Shown piece after piece: positions 7,721 through 15,539 of a stretch of 64,000 bases of DNA. The position numbers were made by a program, and so were the translations under genes. Source of the stretch: Sphingomonadales bacterium (GTDB lineage Bacteria > Pseudomonadota > Alphaproteobacteria > Sphingomonadales > Sphingomonadaceae); the NCBI GenBank assembly GCA_014763545.1, contig JACXVD010000004.1, positions 1 through 64,000 of the forward strand. The letters are read 5' to 3'. How positions within the stretch are numbered: position 1 is the first letter of the stretch; each line of letters begins with the position of its first letter. A model generated the notes under the pieces. That model was not told where the DNA came from, did no database searches, and worked only from the letters and a program-made list of their open reading frames with translations.

Positions 7721-7744
7721 AAGGATGGGTTTCGCAACGCTGCC

Positions 7745-9499
7745 ATGACCGAGCAAGCACTCCGGCCGACGCCGAACGATTGCCCGCTGCCGCGCCGCAG
7801 GTCCGACTTCGCGACTTTTACCGAAGCCGTCGACTATGCCGCGCAGAGCGCGAAGGGCATGAATTTCCACGACATGCGTGGGACGCTGGAACGCGTCCTG
7901 ACCTATGTCGAACTGCGCGAGAATGCGCTGAAGGTCGCGCGACAGATGGTCGCTGCGGGTATCGGCCAGGGCAACCGCGTGGCGCTGATCGCAGAAACCG
8001 GGGCGGAATTCGCCGCGCTGTTCTGCGGCGCCGTCTATGCCGGCGCATGGCCGGTGCCGTTGCCGCTGCCGACCAGTTTCGGCGGCAAGGAAAGCTATAT
8101 CGACCAGCTCGCGGTGCAGCTGCTGAGCTCCGATCCCACCATCCTGCTCTATCCGGCCGAGATCGCCGAGATGGCGGGTGCCGCTGCCGCACGGCAGGGC
8201 TGCGAAGGGCAGGCGTGGGAAGATTTCGCGCTGCGCCCCGACCCGGAATGCGACCTGCCCGAAGTCCAGCCGGACGATATTTGCTATCTCCAATATTCCT
8301 CCGGCTCGACCCGTTTCCCCACCGGGGTGGCGGTCACGCACCGGGCGCTGCTCGACAATCTGGCCGGCCATGCGATTTCGATGGATATCGGCACCAACGA
8401 CCGGGTGGCCAGCTGGCTGCCGTGGTATCACGACATGGGGCTGGTCGGCTGTTTCCTGTCGCTGATCTCGAACCAGGTTTCGGTCGATTATCTCAAGACC
8501 GAACATTTCGCCCGCCGCCCGCTGGCGTGGCTCGACCTCATCAGCCGCAACGAGGGCACGACCCTCTCCTATTCGCCGACCTTCGGCTACGACATTTGCG
8601 CGCGGCGCATCTCCAGCCAGTCCAACGTCGCCGAACGGTTCGACCTGTCGCGCTGGCGCACGGCGGGCAATGGCGCGGATATGATCCGCCCCGACGTGAT
8701 GCAGAATTTCGTCAACGCATTCGCGCCCGCTGGGTTCAAGGCCAATGCCTTCACCCCCAGCTACGGCCTTGCCGAGGCGACGCTGGCCGTCACGGTGATG
8801 CCGCCGGGCGAAGGCATCCGCGTCGAACTGATCGAGGAAGAGACGTTGTCGGGCACCCCGCGCGACCTGTCGCGCCCCGCCCGCTATCGCGCGATCGTCA
8901 ATTGCGGCAAGCCGATCCCCGGCATGGAGGTCGAAATCCGCGGCGAAAACGGACAGACCAAGGCCGATCACCAGATCGGCAAGGTGTGGTGCCGCGGCAC
9001 CAGCGTGATGCATTCCTACTTCCGCAATCCCGAAGCGACCGAGGAATGCCTGGTCGCCAAGGAAAACGGGGATGTCTGGCTGGACACCGGCGACATGGGC
9101 TACATGCACGAGGGCTACCTCTACATCGTCGGCCGCGCCAAGGACATGATCATCATCAACGGCAAGAACCACTGGCCGCAGGATATCGAATGGGCGGTGG
9201 AGCAATTGCCCGGCTTCAACCACGGCGACATCGCCGCCTTCGCGCTGGAAACCGAAGATGGCGAGGAAGTGCCCGCCGTGCTGGTCCATTGCCGCGTTTC
9301 CGACCCGGAAGAACGCGTGAAGCTGCATGACGAGATCCGCGACAAGGTGCGGTCGGTCACCGGCATGAACTGCGTGGTCGAACTGGTCCCCCCGCGCACA
9401 TTGCCGCGCACCAGCAGCGGCAAGCTGAGCCGCGCCAAGGCGAAGAAGCAGTATCTGTCGGGCGAGATCGAACCGATCAAGCTGGCGGTAGCGGCCTGA
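7745..9499 (+). CDS. Fatty acyl-AMP ligase
   Basis: The 584-residue member of the ANL superfamily shows the motifs in order: A3 QYSSGSTRFPTGV (184-195), A5 PSYGLAEATLAV, A7 WLDTGDMGYM, A8 VGRAKDMIIINGKNHWPQDIE and A10 SGKLSR with the catalytic Lys. The insertion-type sequence and GKNHWPQDIE favour the FAAL group, which makes acyl-adenylates for transfer to an acyl carrier protein rather than to CoA. In A3 the usual Lys is replaced by Thr. It stands alone, with no ACP or polyketide synthase in the window. The start at 7745 gives the conserved N-terminus; a much longer upstream frame is not supported. Confidence 0.85.
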   Translation: MTEQALRPTPNDCPLPRRRSDFATFTEAVDYAAQSAKGMNFHDMRGTLERVLTYVELRENALKVARQMVAAGIGQGNRVALIAETGAEFAALFCGAVYAGAWPVPLPLPTSFGGKESYIDQLAVQLLSSDPTILLYPAEIAEMAGAAAARQGCEGQAWEDFALRPDPECDLPEVQPDDICYLQYSSGSTRFPTGVAVTHRALLDNLAGHAISMDIGTNDRVASWLPWYHDMGLVGCFLSLISNQVSVDYLKTEHFARRPLAWLDLISRNEGTTLSYSPTFGYDICARRISSQSNVAERFDLSRWRTAGNGADMIRPDVMQNFVNAFAPAGFKANAFTPSYGLAEATLAVTVMPPGEGIRVELIEEETLSGTPRDLSRPARYRAIVNCGKPIPGMEVEIRGENGQTKADHQIGKVWCRGTSVMHSYFRNPEATEECLVAKENGDVWLDTGDMGYMHEGYLYIVGRAKDMIIINGKNHWPQDIEWAVEQLPGFNHGDIAAFALETEDGEEVPAVLVHCRVSDPEERVKLHDEIRDKVRSVTGMNCVVELVPPRTLPRTSSGKLSRAKAKKQYLSGEIEPIKLAVAA

Positions 9500-9512
9500 T
9501 CCGGCTGTCCTG

Positions 9513-10361
9513 CTAGGGCGCGACAACCCAGCGCCCGTCGCGAAAACGGTAGATGTTGGGGCTGACGCAGCGCGGCTGCGCCTTGCAATCATCCTCTACC
9601 GTGCGGCGGAACCGCTCCAGCTGCTGGCCGGGCGGCATGACGCCCACGAATACGAAGCGGTCGGACACCACGGTCAGGAACATGTCGGGGCCAGCGTCTC
9701 GCGCGACCTTGTCCCAGCCAGCCGTGTTGTCGAGCAGGCTGGCGAGATATTCGAAGTCCTCGAACGCGACGGGCTGTTCGCGCAGCCCGGCGCCATCGGG
9801 CAGCGCAGGCAGGATGGCCGCCATCTGCTTGCGGGCCAGCGCCCACGCCGCCTCCTCGTCGAGGCCCAATTCTGCCAGCCGCTCGGGCTGGGCCAGCGCG
9901 ATCGTCTTCGGATTGTCGAAGGCAAGAATGGCGAGCAGGTCATCGCCGATCTGGCGATGCGGCGGCAGCTTCCCCTTGTCGGGAAAGGTTTGCGCGATGT
10001 AGTCCCAATATTGCCGGTCGCGCACGATCACGCGCAGGGAATTTGCGCTCGATTCCGGCGGCTTTTCCGCAAGATGATCGACGAATTCGGCCTTCACTGC
10101 GGCGCAATCCTTCGCCGGATTGTTCAGGCAGAAGCCGTAAATCCGGTGAAGGTTGATTTGCGCATCTTCCCAGCCCTGCCAGTTGGACAGGCGGATGGTG
10201 AGCGGATCGTCCGGGTCCAGGGCAAGCGTGGCCCCCGGCATGGCAGCCTCCATCTGCGGAAGCATCGCTTCGGAAAATTCGCGCTCGGTCGGCTGCGCCT
10301 GGCAGGAACTGGCGAGCCCCAGCCCGGCAATTGCGAGCGCAATCCTGGCAAGGAGCCTCAT
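9513..10361 (-). CDS. Secreted protein, possibly DUF1444-related
   Basis: The 282-residue protein has a signal peptide ending near LASSCQAQ. Its order of features (FSEAMLPQMEAAMPGATL, then an Asn/Tyr-rich helix, RVIVRDRQYWDYI, and DLLAILAFDNPKTIALAQPE) recalls DUF1444 proteins, but I cannot confirm it. The C-terminus has two cysteines (DDCKAQPRC) that could form a disulfide. It overlaps the upstream DUF389 gene by 4 bp (ATGA), so the two are translationally coupled. Confidence 0.6.
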   Translation of the reverse strand: MRLLARIALAIAGLGLASSCQAQPTEREFSEAMLPQMEAAMPGATLALDPDDPLTIRLSNWQGWEDAQINLHRIYGFCLNNPAKDCAAVKAEFVDHLAEKPPESSANSLRVIVRDRQYWDYIAQTFPDKGKLPPHRQIGDDLLAILAFDNPKTIALAQPERLAELGLDEEAAWALARKQMAAILPALPDGAGLREQPVAFEDFEYLASLLDNTAGWDKVARDAGPDMFLTVVSDRFVFVGVMPPGQQLERFRRTVEDDCKAQPRCVSPNIYRFRDGRWVVAP

Positions 10362-11863
10362 TCCAGAGCCCCCCATTGCAACCGCACCGTTCCATCGCCG
10401 CCGCTGGTCACGCCAGCCTTCGCACCGGCCGCGCCCAGCAATTCGCTCGCTCGTCCCGCCTCGTCCGCCGGGCCGCTGACGAGGATCGGCGCATCGAGCC
10501 GCTTGGCTGCCCATGCTGCCAGCTCGATCGCCGCCTGCCCCTCGTCGCTCGGCTCACCATCCTTGAACGCGATCGACGGCAGCGCCCTCGCAGGGGGGAT
10601 CAGCTCGATCTTCCATTCCGGCTCGGTCGCCGCGATCCGCTTTTCCAGCGTCGCGTAAGTCGCAAGGCTGGCACCCGGCAAATCTTCCGCACGCACCACC
10701 GCGTGGCGGCGCTGGCGATCAACGATCACATCGTCTTCGTTCACCCCGGCGACCAGCGCCAGCCGCTCGGCCAGTTGCTGGGCGCGTTCGATTCCGGCCT
10801 GTTCTTCCTGCGCCCGGGCAGCAGCCAGCTGCGCTTCCTCGGCGGCCTTCGAACTGGTGCCGACCTGATACTGGGTGAGCGAATAATTGACCTCGCGTCC
10901 CAGCACCCGCTGGAGGCCCTGCGACCCTGACACTTCGGCGCGCGGATTGATTTCCGGGGTGAGCACGGTGGCGGTGATCGCAATCGGTTCGGCATCCCAA
11001 TTGATGTCGAGCTGCGAAAGCCGCGCCCGAGCGTCGAACGGGTCCATCACTTCGCCGCGAATGGTGCGTTGTGCACCGGCTTCCCACGCGATCTGGCGCA
11101 GCGTCAGGCCGAGCGGGACCGCCAGCGCCACGAAGGCAGCCAGCGTTACCGCGAATTGCAGCGCCGTCTGCCGTTCCGACAGCGTGGTGCGGAAACCATA
11201 GAGCTTGGCCATCAGGAACGCCGTGCCGGCAATCGTCACGAGGTTGGTGACGAACAGCATCAGCGCGCCCGAAAACACCGTCCAGTTCCATGTCGCGAGG
11301 CCGAACCCGACCACCGCCAGCGGCGGCATCAGGGCGGTGGCGATGGCGACGCCGACGATGGTCCCTTCGCGCCCGCGGATCACGGCATAGGCCCCGGCGA
11401 CCGCCGAAAACAGCGCAATGCCCAGATCGAGCAGATTGGGCCGGGTGCGCGCCGCGACCTCGCTGGTGACCGTCTGCAAGGGTGAAAAGAACACGATGAC
11501 TGCGCTGAACAGCACCGCGAACAGCGCCCCCAGCGCCAGCGTCTTGAGCGACTTCTTCGTCCAGTTGAAATCGCCGATCGCGAGGCCGAAGCCCAGCCCC
11601 ATGATCGGGTCCATCAGCGGCGAAAGCAGCATCGCGCCGATCACCACCGCCGGCGAGCTTTGCAGCAGGCCGAGCACCGCGATCCCCGCCGACATGGAAA
11701 TCATCAGCAGATAGCGCGCATTGAGCCGCGCTTCCTGCCGTCGCCGGTCGATCACTTCCTGCTGCTCGACCGTCGCCACCACGGTATCGCGCCACCAGCG
11801 CCGCACCCCGATGGTAAAGCGGGTGAATTCGTGTTCGATATTGGGTTTGCCGCTTTCAGCCAC
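10358..11863 (-). CDS. DUF389 membrane protein
   Basis: The protein has 501 residues from a GTG at 11863. A DUF389 core begins LNARYLLMISMSAGIAVLGLL and includes SSPAVVIGAMLLSPLMDPIMGLG, then GREGTIVGVAIATALMPPLAVVGF, with six to seven membrane spans up to about residue 290. A soluble C-terminal domain contains a helical stretch (SKAAEEAQLAAARAQEEQ). The molecular function of the family is unsettled. ATG 11926 would extend it by 21 codons; GTG 11863 has a GAGGA about 12 nt upstream and was preferred. Confidence 0.82.
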   Translation of the reverse strand: MAESGKPNIEHEFTRFTIGVRRWWRDTVVATVEQQEVIDRRRQEARLNARYLLMISMSAGIAVLGLLQSSPAVVIGAMLLSPLMDPIMGLGFGLAIGDFNWTKKSLKTLALGALFAVLFSAVIVFFSPLQTVTSEVAARTRPNLLDLGIALFSAVAGAYAVIRGREGTIVGVAIATALMPPLAVVGFGLATWNWTVFSGALMLFVTNLVTIAGTAFLMAKLYGFRTTLSERQTALQFAVTLAAFVALAVPLGLTLRQIAWEAGAQRTIRGEVMDPFDARARLSQLDINWDAEPIAITATVLTPEINPRAEVSGSQGLQRVLGREVNYSLTQYQVGTSSKAAEEAQLAAARAQEEQAGIERAQQLAERLALVAGVNEDDVIVDRQRRHAVVRAEDLPGASLATYATLEKRIAATEPEWKIELIPPARALPSIAFKDGEPSDEGQAAIELAAWAAKRLDAPILVSGPADEAGRASELLGAAGAKAGVTSGGDGTVRLQWGALE

Positions 11864-12041
11864 GCAGTCGTCCAGTCCTCGCGAATTTTCCGTTGGATAG
11901 CAGCGCGGCCGCCGCGACAAAAGCATGCCGGTTGCGCTTGGCTTGGCGCCCGCATTGGTCCAGCATGGAGAAATCTTGAAAGTCGTGTCTTACGACCTTA
12001 ATACAGTAGATGAAGTTACAGCCCAGGAGCCGGCGCCAGCC

Positions 12042-13250
12042 ATGACGACGAACGAGACGAAGACCGCAACCGATATCGGGCTCGAACTCACCCCGCCCGA
12101 CCCCGTGCCGCATGTCGCCGCGGAGAAGGCGGCCGGCCTCGTACCGGTGAGCGAGGAGAAGAAGAGCAAGCTGGAAGAGAAGGTCGATGATTTCGTCGCC
12201 GATCTCGTTTCGCAGGACGCCAATTCTCCCGAATTCGGCAAGAAGGTGGATCAGATCACCAATATGGGCCGCAAGGAAATCCTCGCGGCCGCCGGGCAAT
12301 CGAACCGCTTCCTCGACCGCCCGCTCCGCGCGATGGACAAGGACGAGGGCGTCGGCGCCAATCTGGCCGAGCTGCGCCGGGTGGTGGAAGACCTCGACCC
12401 CGGTAAGCGCGGCAAATTGTCGACGTCGCGCAAGTTCCTGGGGGTCATCCCCTTCGGCAACAAGCTGACCAATTATTTCCGCAGCTACCAGAGCGCGCAG
12501 ACGCACATCCAGTCGATCCTGCTCAACCTTGCCAGCGGCAAGGACGAGCTGCTGATGGACAACGCCGCGATCGACGTGGAGCGCCAGAAGCTGTGGGATG
12601 CCATGGGCAATCTCGAACAGATGATCCACATCTCGAAGACGCTGGACGAGAAGCTGGAGGACAAGGCGGCCGAACTCGACGCGACCGATCCGGCCAAGGC
12701 CAAGGCGGTGCGCGAGACGGCGCTGTTCTATGTCCGCCAGCGCACGCAGGATCTGCTCACCCAGATGGCGGTCAGCGTGCAGGGCTATCTCGCGCTCGAC
12801 CTCGTCAAGAAGAACAATGTCGAACTGGTGAAAGGCGTCGACCGCGCCAGCACCACCACCGTCGGCGCGCTGCGCACCGCAGTGACCGTGGCCGAGGCGA
12901 TGACCAACCAGCGGCTGGTGCTCAGCCAGATCACCGCGCTCAACGAAACCACGGCGGGGATCATCGATTCCACCAGCACCATGCTGCGCGAACAAACCGG
13001 CAAGATCCACCAGCAGGCCGCCGCCAGCACGATCCCGCTGGAAACGCTGCAGCGCGCCTTCCAGAACATCTACGACACGATGGACGAGGTCGACACCTTC
13101 AAGCTCAAGGCGCTCGATTCGATGAAGCAGACGGTCGACACGCTGAGCAAGGAAGTCGAGAAGTCCAAGGGCTACATCGCCCGTGCCGAAGGACAGGCGC
13201 AGGCCGCCGCATCGGTGCAGGAATCCAAACTGCTGAGCCTGGAGGGCTGA
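12042..13250 (+). CDS. Toxic anion resistance (TelA/KlaA-family) protein
   Basis: The 402-residue soluble protein is largely helical. It matches TelA in LTNYFRSYQSAQTHIQSILLNL, KDELLMDNAAIDVERQKLW and the Thr-rich VDRASTTTVGALRTAVTVAEA stretch. TelA was named from tellurite resistance on plasmids, but chromosomal copies more often accompany xpaC-like membrane genes, as in Bacillus xpaC-yaaN; that is the context here. The start at 12042 (MTTNETK) was preferred to a 39-codon extension. Confidence 0.85.
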   Translation: MTTNETKTATDIGLELTPPDPVPHVAAEKAAGLVPVSEEKKSKLEEKVDDFVADLVSQDANSPEFGKKVDQITNMGRKEILAAAGQSNRFLDRPLRAMDKDEGVGANLAELRRVVEDLDPGKRGKLSTSRKFLGVIPFGNKLTNYFRSYQSAQTHIQSILLNLASGKDELLMDNAAIDVERQKLWDAMGNLEQMIHISKTLDEKLEDKAAELDATDPAKAKAVRETALFYVRQRTQDLLTQMAVSVQGYLALDLVKKNNVELVKGVDRASTTTVGALRTAVTVAEAMTNQRLVLSQITALNETTAGIIDSTSTMLREQTGKIHQQAAASTIPLETLQRAFQNIYDTMDEVDTFKLKALDSMKQTVDTLSKEVEKSKGYIARAEGQAQAAASVQESKLLSLEG

Positions 13251-13260
13251 GGCACCCACG

Positions 13261-14043
13261 ATGGCCGACAGCACCCACACTTCCGACCAGATCCTGCGGG
13301 CCGCGGGCACAAGCCTGCAGGTGCAGCGTGCCGGCGGCACCCATCGCCCGGCAAAGTCGATCGGGCAGGGTTCCGCGCGGATGAAGGCGGGCCACTTCCG
13401 CAAGAAACTCGGCCGCGTGCTGCTGGCGGTGGCCGGAATCTGGATCGCTGCGACGCTGGCCGGGCTGGTGATCGGCGGGATCGGCTTTGCCGGGGTGATG
13501 CTCACGCTGATCGCCACCGCCGCCGCCTTCCTCGTCTTCACCCGCTACCCCCGGATGAAACTGCCCACTCGTGCGGATCTGAACGCCAGCCTGAACAAAG
13601 GCGACGTGCGGCAGTTGGTCGGGCGCACCGAGCTGTGGCTCGAATCCCAGCGTCCTGCCCTGCCGCCACCGGCAGCGAAGATCGTGGACGATATGGGCGT
13701 GCAGCTCGACGCGCTCGGCTTGCAGCTCGAACATGTCGACCAGTCCCATCCTGCCGCGCAGGAAGTGCGCAAGCTGGTGGGCGAAGTGCTGCCTGAAATG
13801 GTCGATTCCTACCGCCGCATCCCCGCTCACCTGCGCAAGGAAGAGCGCGGCGGGCGCACGCCGGACCAGCAGCTGGAAGATAGCCTGGGCAAGATCAGCC
13901 GCGAGATCGACAGCGTGACCCGCCAGCTGGCCGAAGGTTCGCTCGACGATCTGGCGATCCGCACCCGCTATCTCGATTATCGTTACGGCGAGGCGCTGGA
14001 GGGACCCGATCCGGCCCCGGCCCTGCCCGGAAAGGCCGACTGA
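13261..14043 (+). CDS. XpaC-like membrane protein
   Basis: The 260-residue protein has two adjacent hydrophobic helices (about 50-95) and then a helical soluble domain with a QLDALGLQLEHVDQ heptad pattern. Position directly after telA (10-bp gap) and the overall layout match the XpaC (5-bromo-4-chloroindolyl phosphate hydrolysis) family. That enzymatic name is historical and the real role is unknown. Its stop overlaps the next start by one base (TGATG). The three genes 12042-14339 read as one operon. Confidence 0.65.
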   Translation: MADSTHTSDQILRAAGTSLQVQRAGGTHRPAKSIGQGSARMKAGHFRKKLGRVLLAVAGIWIAATLAGLVIGGIGFAGVMLTLIATAAAFLVFTRYPRMKLPTRADLNASLNKGDVRQLVGRTELWLESQRPALPPPAAKIVDDMGVQLDALGLQLEHVDQSHPAAQEVRKLVGEVLPEMVDSYRRIPAHLRKEERGGRTPDQQLEDSLGKISREIDSVTRQLAEGSLDDLAIRTRYLDYRYGEALEGPDPAPALPGKAD

Positions 14044-14339
14044 TGCGCGTTGCCATCCCCCATGCCATCGACCGCGACGAAGCGAAGCGCCGGTTCGAGG
14101 AACGCATTCACGAAGTGGTCGACCACATTCCCGGCGGCAATGCGACGATCGCGACGAGCTGGCCGGATACTTATCTGATGGACATGGTCCTGCACGTGCT
14201 GGGGCAGGAGATCCACGGCCATCTCGATATCCAGCCAGCCGAGGTGATCATCGTGTTCGACCTGCCGCCGGGCCTCGGCTTCGTCGAACGCATGGTGTCG
14301 GGCATGATCCGCGACAAGGGCACGAAGCTGCTCGCCTGA
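14043..14339 (+). CDS. Polyhydroxyalkanoic-acid-system family protein
   Basis: This 98-residue protein begins MRVAIPHAIDRDEAKRRFEE and matches the PHA_gran_rgn family pattern: an N-terminal amphipathic helix, a beta-rich middle (GNATIATSWPDT, MVLHVLGQEIHGHLDI) and GFVERMVSGMIRDKGTKLL at the end. Members are found near PHA genes, but none is present here. It is translationally coupled to the XpaC-like gene by a 1-bp stop/start overlap. Confidence 0.8.
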   Translation: MRVAIPHAIDRDEAKRRFEERIHEVVDHIPGGNATIATSWPDTYLMDMVLHVLGQEIHGHLDIQPAEVIIVFDLPPGLGFVERMVSGMIRDKGTKLLA

Positions 14340-14363
14340 TCGCGGCGGCAGCGCCCCTGCCCG

Positions 14364-14804
14364 TTACAGCGTGCGTTCGCGCTCGAGAAATTCTTCCGGC
14401 ACACGCAGATGCGCCGAAGCCATGCGGGTTTCGAGCAGGAACAACCACAGCGCGACCATCATCAACGCGATCGCGACGATGAAGCCGATCGCCGCAACGC
14501 GCTGCATATCGGCATGCAGGAAGCCGTCGAGAAACAGCGCGGTGACCGTGCAGCCGATCGAAAGCGCGCTCAGCACCATCAACAGCACCGCACGGCCGAT
14601 CGTGGCGATGCGCCGGTCGAGCAGGCGGATCTCGCGCACCACTTCGTCATGCTCGCTACCCTCGGTGTGGTTGTAGCGTTCCTGCAGGACGCGCGAGCGA
14701 TCGACGATCCGGCCCAGCCGGGTCGACAGCAGGTTCATGATATTGCCGATCGCCACCAGCACGAAGACCGGGGCGAGTGCGAGCTGGATAGTCTGGGCGA
14801 TCAT
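14364..14804 (-). CDS. DUF2721 membrane protein
   Basis: The 146-residue protein has three hydrophobic helices. Family features are LAPVFVLVAIGNIMNLLSTRLGRIVDRSR at the N-terminus and RLLDRRIATIGRAVLLMVLSAL in the middle. The function is unknown. It converges on the PHA-system gene and diverges from the phytochrome operon. Confidence 0.85.
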   Translation of the reverse strand: MIAQTIQLALAPVFVLVAIGNIMNLLSTRLGRIVDRSRVLQERYNHTEGSEHDEVVREIRLLDRRIATIGRAVLLMVLSALSIGCTVTALFLDGFLHADMQRVAAIGFIVAIALMMVALWLFLLETRMASAHLRVPEEFLERERTL

Positions 14805-14860
14805 GTTTTCGACCTTTGGCGAATCATCGCGCGGTTACTAAAGAAATTTTTGCTTGAACC

Positions 14861-14885
14861 GGAACGGTTTGCTTGCATCATCGTT
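14861..14885 (+). promoter_or_regulatory. Candidate EcfG-type (general stress) promoter of bphO-bphP
   Basis: GGAAC (14861-14865), 16 nt, then CGTT (14882-14885) matches the alphaproteobacterial EcfG consensus GGAAC-N16/17-CGTT. Transcription would begin near 14893, about 68 nt before the proposed bphO start. In the other intergenic gaps I found no second match by eye. Confidence 0.55.
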
Positions 14886-14960
14886 GGTTCGCTTGGCGGG
14901 CAATCCAGTCTGCCCGGGGGGTATCACGGCCGGTATCCGGCATTCCATAAGGATCTCGCA

Positions 14961-15539
14961 ATTAATCTTCGCAACGGCCTCAGGCAGGAGACCAGGGCGC
15001 TGCACGACCGGCTCGATCGTGAGCTCGGCGCGCCCGACTTCAACGAGGCAGATTCTTATCGGAGGTTTCTCGAGATCCAGCTCGCTGCGCGTGCGCCGCT
15101 CGAGCGATGGGCGCGCGCGGCATTGCCTGACACGCTGCGCCCGCCCGAATTGTGCGCGCTGTTGCAAGCCGACCTTGCCGACCTCGCGACCGGGCCGGAT
15201 GGCCCCAGCCCGACTGCATCGCAGGCGGTCGAGCGCGAACAGATAATTGCATTCACGCTTCCCGAAGGCGCCGATCCACGCGGGGCAGCATGGGCCATCG
15301 GCGGGTCCGCCATGGGCGGGCGCATGATGCTCCACAGCCTGCGCGGCAGCGGGCGCGACGACCTGCCCAGCCGCTTTCTTGCCAGCGAGGATGCGCTTGC
15401 TTTCTGGCACGCGCTTAAGCCGAGGCTGGAAATCGAATGCACCGCAGGTGAATTGCGCTCCGCTGTCGCCGCAGCGCGCGCCGTATTCCTCCATTTTCTC
15501 CACGCCGCCAGCCGGACTGTGCCGGAACCAGCCGAATGA
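14961..15539 (+). CDS. bphO: Biliverdin-producing heme oxygenase
   Basis: The protein has 192 residues if translation begins at ATT 14961. The N-terminus NLRNGLRQETRALHDRLD matches bacterial heme oxygenases, with H15 as proximal heme ligand, and AIGGSAMGGRMMLHSLRG supplies the glycine-rich distal helix. It opens heme to biliverdin, the chromophore of the downstream phytochrome. No ATG, GTG or TTG lies in frame close to the conserved start. The nearest is TTG 14850, upstream of the candidate promoter and without a Shine-Dalgarno sequence. AAGGAT 8 nt before ATT supports ATT. Its stop overlaps the bphP ATG by 4 bp. Confidence 0.8.
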   Translation: MNLRNGLRQETRALHDRLDRELGAPDFNEADSYRRFLEIQLAARAPLERWARAALPDTLRPPELCALLQADLADLATGPDGPSPTASQAVEREQIIAFTLPEGADPRGAAWAIGGSAMGGRMMLHSLRGSGRDDLPSRFLASEDALAFWHALKPRLEIECTAGELRSAVAAARAVFLHFLHAASRTVPEPAE

